This document shows, piece by piece, positions 60,201 through 64,000 of a DNA stretch of 64,000 nt (positions are counted from its first letter, which is position 1; each line of letters begins with the position of its first letter). The DNA is from Craterostigma plantagineum (lineage: Eukaryota > Streptophyta > Magnoliopsida > Lamiales > Linderniaceae). Both the position numbers and the translations under genes were made by a program. Location: contig JAPQWV010000407.1 in assembly GCA_027422505.1 (NCBI GenBank), forward strand, positions 486,001-550,000. The letters are read 5' to 3'. The notes under the pieces were generated by a model. The model did not search any database. It was not told the DNA's origin and was given only the letters and a program-made list of their open reading frames with translations.

Positions 60201-63200
60201 AACTCTACGGGCTCTGTCAAAAAAAGTGTTCAAAGCTAAGATATGCTTTTCTTTTACAGATCAGACGCCTCTATTTACTCCTAACTGTGAAAGAATCAGC
60301 AATTGACGTTCCAACGAACCTCGAAGCACGGCGAAGAATAGCATTCTTCGCGAATTCACTTTTCATGGACATGCCGCGTGCTCCTCGTGTTCGCAAGATG
60401 CTTTCGTTCAGGTGCGCTGTATAGTCCTTTCATTTACCATATATTGTGTACAATTATCGAGCGATTTTAGTGATCTTTCATCGTTAGAAGACCTGTTCTG
60501 AACTTCTTAAACTCTACTCTGCACATTCTTCATTAAAGAATGCTTATAGTTGGAATTTTTTCAAAAGCACGTGTGAGATATAACTATCGTGAAATTTCTT
60601 TATCATGGTCTCTGGTGCTTACATCCTTTTGAAATACTATGGCATCAATGGAGTCTTTCCGAAGCTTGAAATAGCATCTAGCTGACATTCAAATAGGTCT
60701 TTTGAGATAATCACGACCTTGCTGCACGTCTGAATTCATACGTTTTTAAAAATTTCTACTTAGTAGCTGTATCAATTCCCATGGCAGTGTCATGACTCCA
60801 TACTACAGTGAGGAGACGGTCTTTTCCAAGAGTGATCTTGAGATGGAAAATGAAGATGGTGTGTCAATACTGTATTATCTTCAAAAGATCTATCCAGGTT
60901 TGATTTGTATTCTAACTTAAAAATGCTTCCTTGTTTCCATGCTTCATGCCATTTAACTAACATATGATCCAAATAGATGAATGGAATAATTTCACGGAAC
61001 GTCTGAATTGCAAAGGATCAGAAATTTGGGACAATGAAGAAAATATTCTCCAGTTACGCCACTGGGCATCCTTGAGAGGACAGACTCTCTGCAGAACTGG
61101 TTAAATTGGATTTTCTGTCACATAGATGCATGCGCACACACACGCATGCACGCATATATATACATATATATTGCGATTGATTCAAATCTGCATGGTTCAT
61201 GCAGTTAGAGGTATGATGTACTACCACAGGGCTTTGAAGCTTCAGGCGTTTCTTGACATGGCCCAGGAAAGTGGTAAGTGGAAAGATATTCCCCAATTTA
61301 AACAGGATCACGGTTAAACACAAAAGACCTCAATACATAAATACGCCCTTGCAAGAGTTGGTAAGATATTTGAAACATACCTAAGGTCTGCCAATACCTC
61401 CTTATTTGTGTTGAATCAGATTTACTGGAAGGATATAAAAGCATCATAGAACCATCAGCAGAGGATAAGAGGAGCCAAAGATCCATGCATTCCCAGCTAG
61501 AAGCAATAGCCAACATGAAATTCACTTACGTAGCCACGTGTCAGAACTATGGGAACCAAAAAAGGAGTGGAGATCGACGTGCAACTGATATTTTGAACTT
61601 GCTGGTTAAGTATGTGGAACGATTCCAACTGAAACTACGAGTTACTAAAACATATCTTTCTCCAAATTCGGAGGCTGACTAGCAAATCTTGTTTTGTGCT
61701 CATTCTCTCACAGTAATCCAGCTCTTCGTGTAGCATATATAGACGAAGTTGAGGAAAGGGAAGGTGGGAAAAACCAGAAAGTTTATTACTCCGTATTGGT
61801 AAAGGCTGTCGATAATCTTGATCAGGTGAGTATAAGATTCGTTTATGACGGATAAATATTTACAGAGGTTGTATCTTGAGAGTGATATAATTACGCTTGT
61901 TCCGTGAAGGAAATCTATCGGATAAAACTTCCTGGGTCAGCAAAAGTGGGAGAAGGGAAGCCTGAAAACCAAAACCATGCTATAATTTTCTCTCGTGGAG
62001 AAGCTCTTCAGACAATTGACATGAATCAGGTAGCTTTCATGAAAGGTGTGAATCACGATTTTCAGTTAATACTTAACAAATGCTTATGGCCATTATGCAG
62101 GATAACTATTTGGAAGAAGCTTTTAAGATGCGCAATTTACTTGAAGAATTTAATGAGGATCATGGTGTTCGACCGCCCACAATCCTGGGTGTCCGTGAGC
62201 ATATCTTCACCGGAAGGTTGAATCCTCTTTACATTTCTTTTAAACTTCCGTACAGATCCAGGTTAAGCTCTCTCTGATTTCAAATTTTCTTATGCAGTGT
62301 CTCCTCATTGGCTGGCTTCATGTCAAATCAAGAAACAAGCTTTGTGACGATTGGTCAGAGGGTGCTTGCTAGACCTTTGAAGTACGTGAATTATATAGTT
62401 GCTTGTATGGAGTTGCTCAAACAAAGCCTTGACATGATTCCTTTTTTCTCAGGGTGAGGTTCCATTATGGGCACCCAGACGTTTTCGACCGCATCTTCCA
62501 CTTGACCAGAGGGGGAATCAGTAAAGCTTCAAATGGAATCAATCTCAGTGAGGATATATTTGCTGGTGAGATCCCGCTTCCTCGCATCATTCTCGTTGGT
62601 GTATGTATTCTTTTCTAATACATGTCATCTTCCCGAAGGTTTTAACTCGACGCTCAGACGTGGAAACGTCACCCACCACGAATACATTCAAGTCGGAAAG
62701 GGAAGAGATGTTGGTCTCAACCAGATCTCACTATTTGAAGCAAAAGTTGCATGCGGTAATGGAGAGCAGACTCTCAGCCGTGATATCTACAGATTAGGGC
62801 ATCGCTTCGACTTCTTCCGCATGTTGTCCAGCTACTATACAACCATTGGGTTTTACATGAGCTCAATGGTAATAGTTCCATTAGTTCAGTTTAGTAAATA
62901 TCTGCACGAAGAATCCACATATTGTCCGAACCTGTGCTTCAACCACTTACTTGTTTATTATTCTATGCAGCTGGTGGTCCTCACCGTGTACGTATATTTG
63001 TACGGAAAACTCTACCTGTCACTGAGTGGACTAGAGCAGACCATAGTCAGGTACGCACGAACCAAGGGAGACGACGCCCTCAAAACCGTGATGGTGTCAC
63101 AATCCCTCGTTCAATTAGGTCTGTTGATGGCACTCCCAATGGTCATGGAGATCGGTCTAGAAAGAGGCTTCAGAGCTGCAGCAGGAGAATTCATAATCAT

Positions 63201-63794
63201 GCAACTCCAACTAGCACCCGTCTTCTTCACCTTCTCCCTCGGCACAAAGCTCCACTACTTTGGTCGGACATTACTGCATGGCGGTGCCAAATACAGAGCC
63301 ACTGGCCGTGGCTTCGTCGTGAGGCACGAGAAGTTTGCTGAAAACTACAGGATGTACTCGAGGAGCCATTTCACCAAAGCCCTAGAGCTGATGGTCTTGC
63401 TCATAGTGTATCAAGCTTACAGCGCTGCTGTGCCCGACTCAAAGGCATACGTTTTCCTCACGTTCTCGATGTGGTTCTTGGTGGTTTCGTGGTTGTTCGC
63501 TCCATTCCTCTTCAATCCCTCGGGTTTTGAGTGGCAGAAGATTGTCGAAGACTTTGAGGATTGGACGAAGTGGATCAGCAGTCGTGGTGGGATTGGTGTT
63601 CCAGCGAACAAGAGCTGGGAATCGTGGTGGGATGAGGAGCAGGAACATTTACAGCACACTGGCTTTTTGGGGAGGCTTTGCGAGATTCTCATGTCCCTAC
63701 GCTTCTTCGTATACCAGTATGGGATTGTGTATCAGCTGCGCGTCGCCCAACACGATAAAAGCATCATAGTAAGTATTCAATGATCGAAATTTCT

Positions 63795-63832
<38 letters not shown>

Positions 63833-64000
63833 CTGATGTAATCATAATATCGATTTTCGTCAGGTGTATGGTTTGTCTTGGATTGTGATTGTTGCTGCGA
63901 TGCTTACACTGAAGGTACGTATGTTCTGGCCTTGAGCTGAAACCAATAGAAGAACTTTGTAAACAATGAATGATTCATGCTAACACTATTAGTGTTGTAC
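54238..64000 (+). CDS. CALS5: Callose synthase 5-type (1,3-beta-glucan synthase), 3' end outside window, one frameshift
   Basis: Forty exons lie in the window, from 54238-54427, 54523-54623 and 54767-54888 to 62971-63768 and 63864-63914; the gene continues past 64000. It makes callose at the plasma membrane; CALS5/GSL2 builds the callose wall of microspores. Visible are the N-terminal Vta1-like region ([19 protein letters not shown]), the FKS1 domain 1 ([23 protein letters not shown], in part), [10 protein letters not shown], the glucan-synthase core ([60 protein letters not shown]) and C-terminal membrane helices. Resemblance is closest to CALS5 by recall ([28 protein letters not shown]). 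Exon 8 (55947-56037) lacks one A: after GGACGA only AAA (56024-56026) is present, so the frame hits TAA before the donor. All other phases agree. Intron 6 has a GC donor. Confidence 0.95.
63796..63832. repeat. (ATC)n microsatellite in CALS5 intron
   Basis: About twelve ATC/CAT trinucleotides in the intron between exons ending 63768 and starting 63864. Likely polymorphic. No coding effect. Confidence 0.9.

Noticed and set aside
1..64000. CRISPR arrays, prophage, operons or bacterial insertion sequences
   Set aside because: The DNA is plant nuclear with spliced genes. No regularly spaced repeats or such elements were seen.

Overview
The window is nuclear DNA of a flowering plant, probably a eudicot; I cannot name the genus. 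The evidence is intron-rich genes with GT-AG (and a few GC-AG) introns, plant-only genes (photosystem I subunit N, SPIKE1, a CALS5-type callose synthase, CDKE, a MAPKKK3-type kinase, a plant R2R3 MYB), a plant-type tRNA-His(GTG), and AT-rich spacers. I rebuilt exon structures by hand from splice signals, reading-frame continuity and recalled family sequences. No alignment program was run.

Layout. 1-2952 is the 3' end of midasin (MDN1, +). Next come a mitochondrial CCDC90/FMP32-type coiled-coil gene (+), a small oxidoreductase-like-domain gene (+), a decayed organellar ribosomal protein L7/L12 gene (-), a one-K-segment dehydrin (-) and tRNA-His (+). 9.6-14 kb holds a BCS1-like AAA-ATPase (-) and a DUF4408-like membrane protein (-). 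15.7-23 kb holds lipid phosphate phosphatase epsilon (+), a plastid-type alpha/beta hydrolase (-), a transposase-derived ALP1/HARBI1-like protein (-) and a spermidine-synthase-like protein (-), the last sharing a 199-bp head-to-head promoter with ESF1 (+). 27-41 kb holds SPIKE1 (30 coding exons) and CDKE. 42-50 kb holds a CBSCBSPB pseudogene fragment (+), PSAN (-), an R2R3 MYB (-), PEN-2 (-) and MAPKKK3 (-). BTF3 (-) and CALS5 (+, running off the right edge) close the window.

There is no operon-like logic and these are mostly unrelated housekeeping genes. Two themes recur: ribosome biogenesis and translation (MDN1, ESF1, BTF3, with telo-box motifs near two of them) and organelle proteins.

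The most striking result is that six otherwise recognisable genes or gene remnants carry reading-frame lesions. PSAN has an 8-bp tandem duplication. CALS5 and MAPKKK3 each lack one base. LPPE has one extra base. The L7/L12 and CBSCBSPB copies are multiply damaged. Either the assembly has residual indel errors, or this is a decaying (for example polyploid-derived) copy of the region. Four GC-AG introns are a second unusual feature. I found no convincing new gene system, CRISPR array or intact mobile element.
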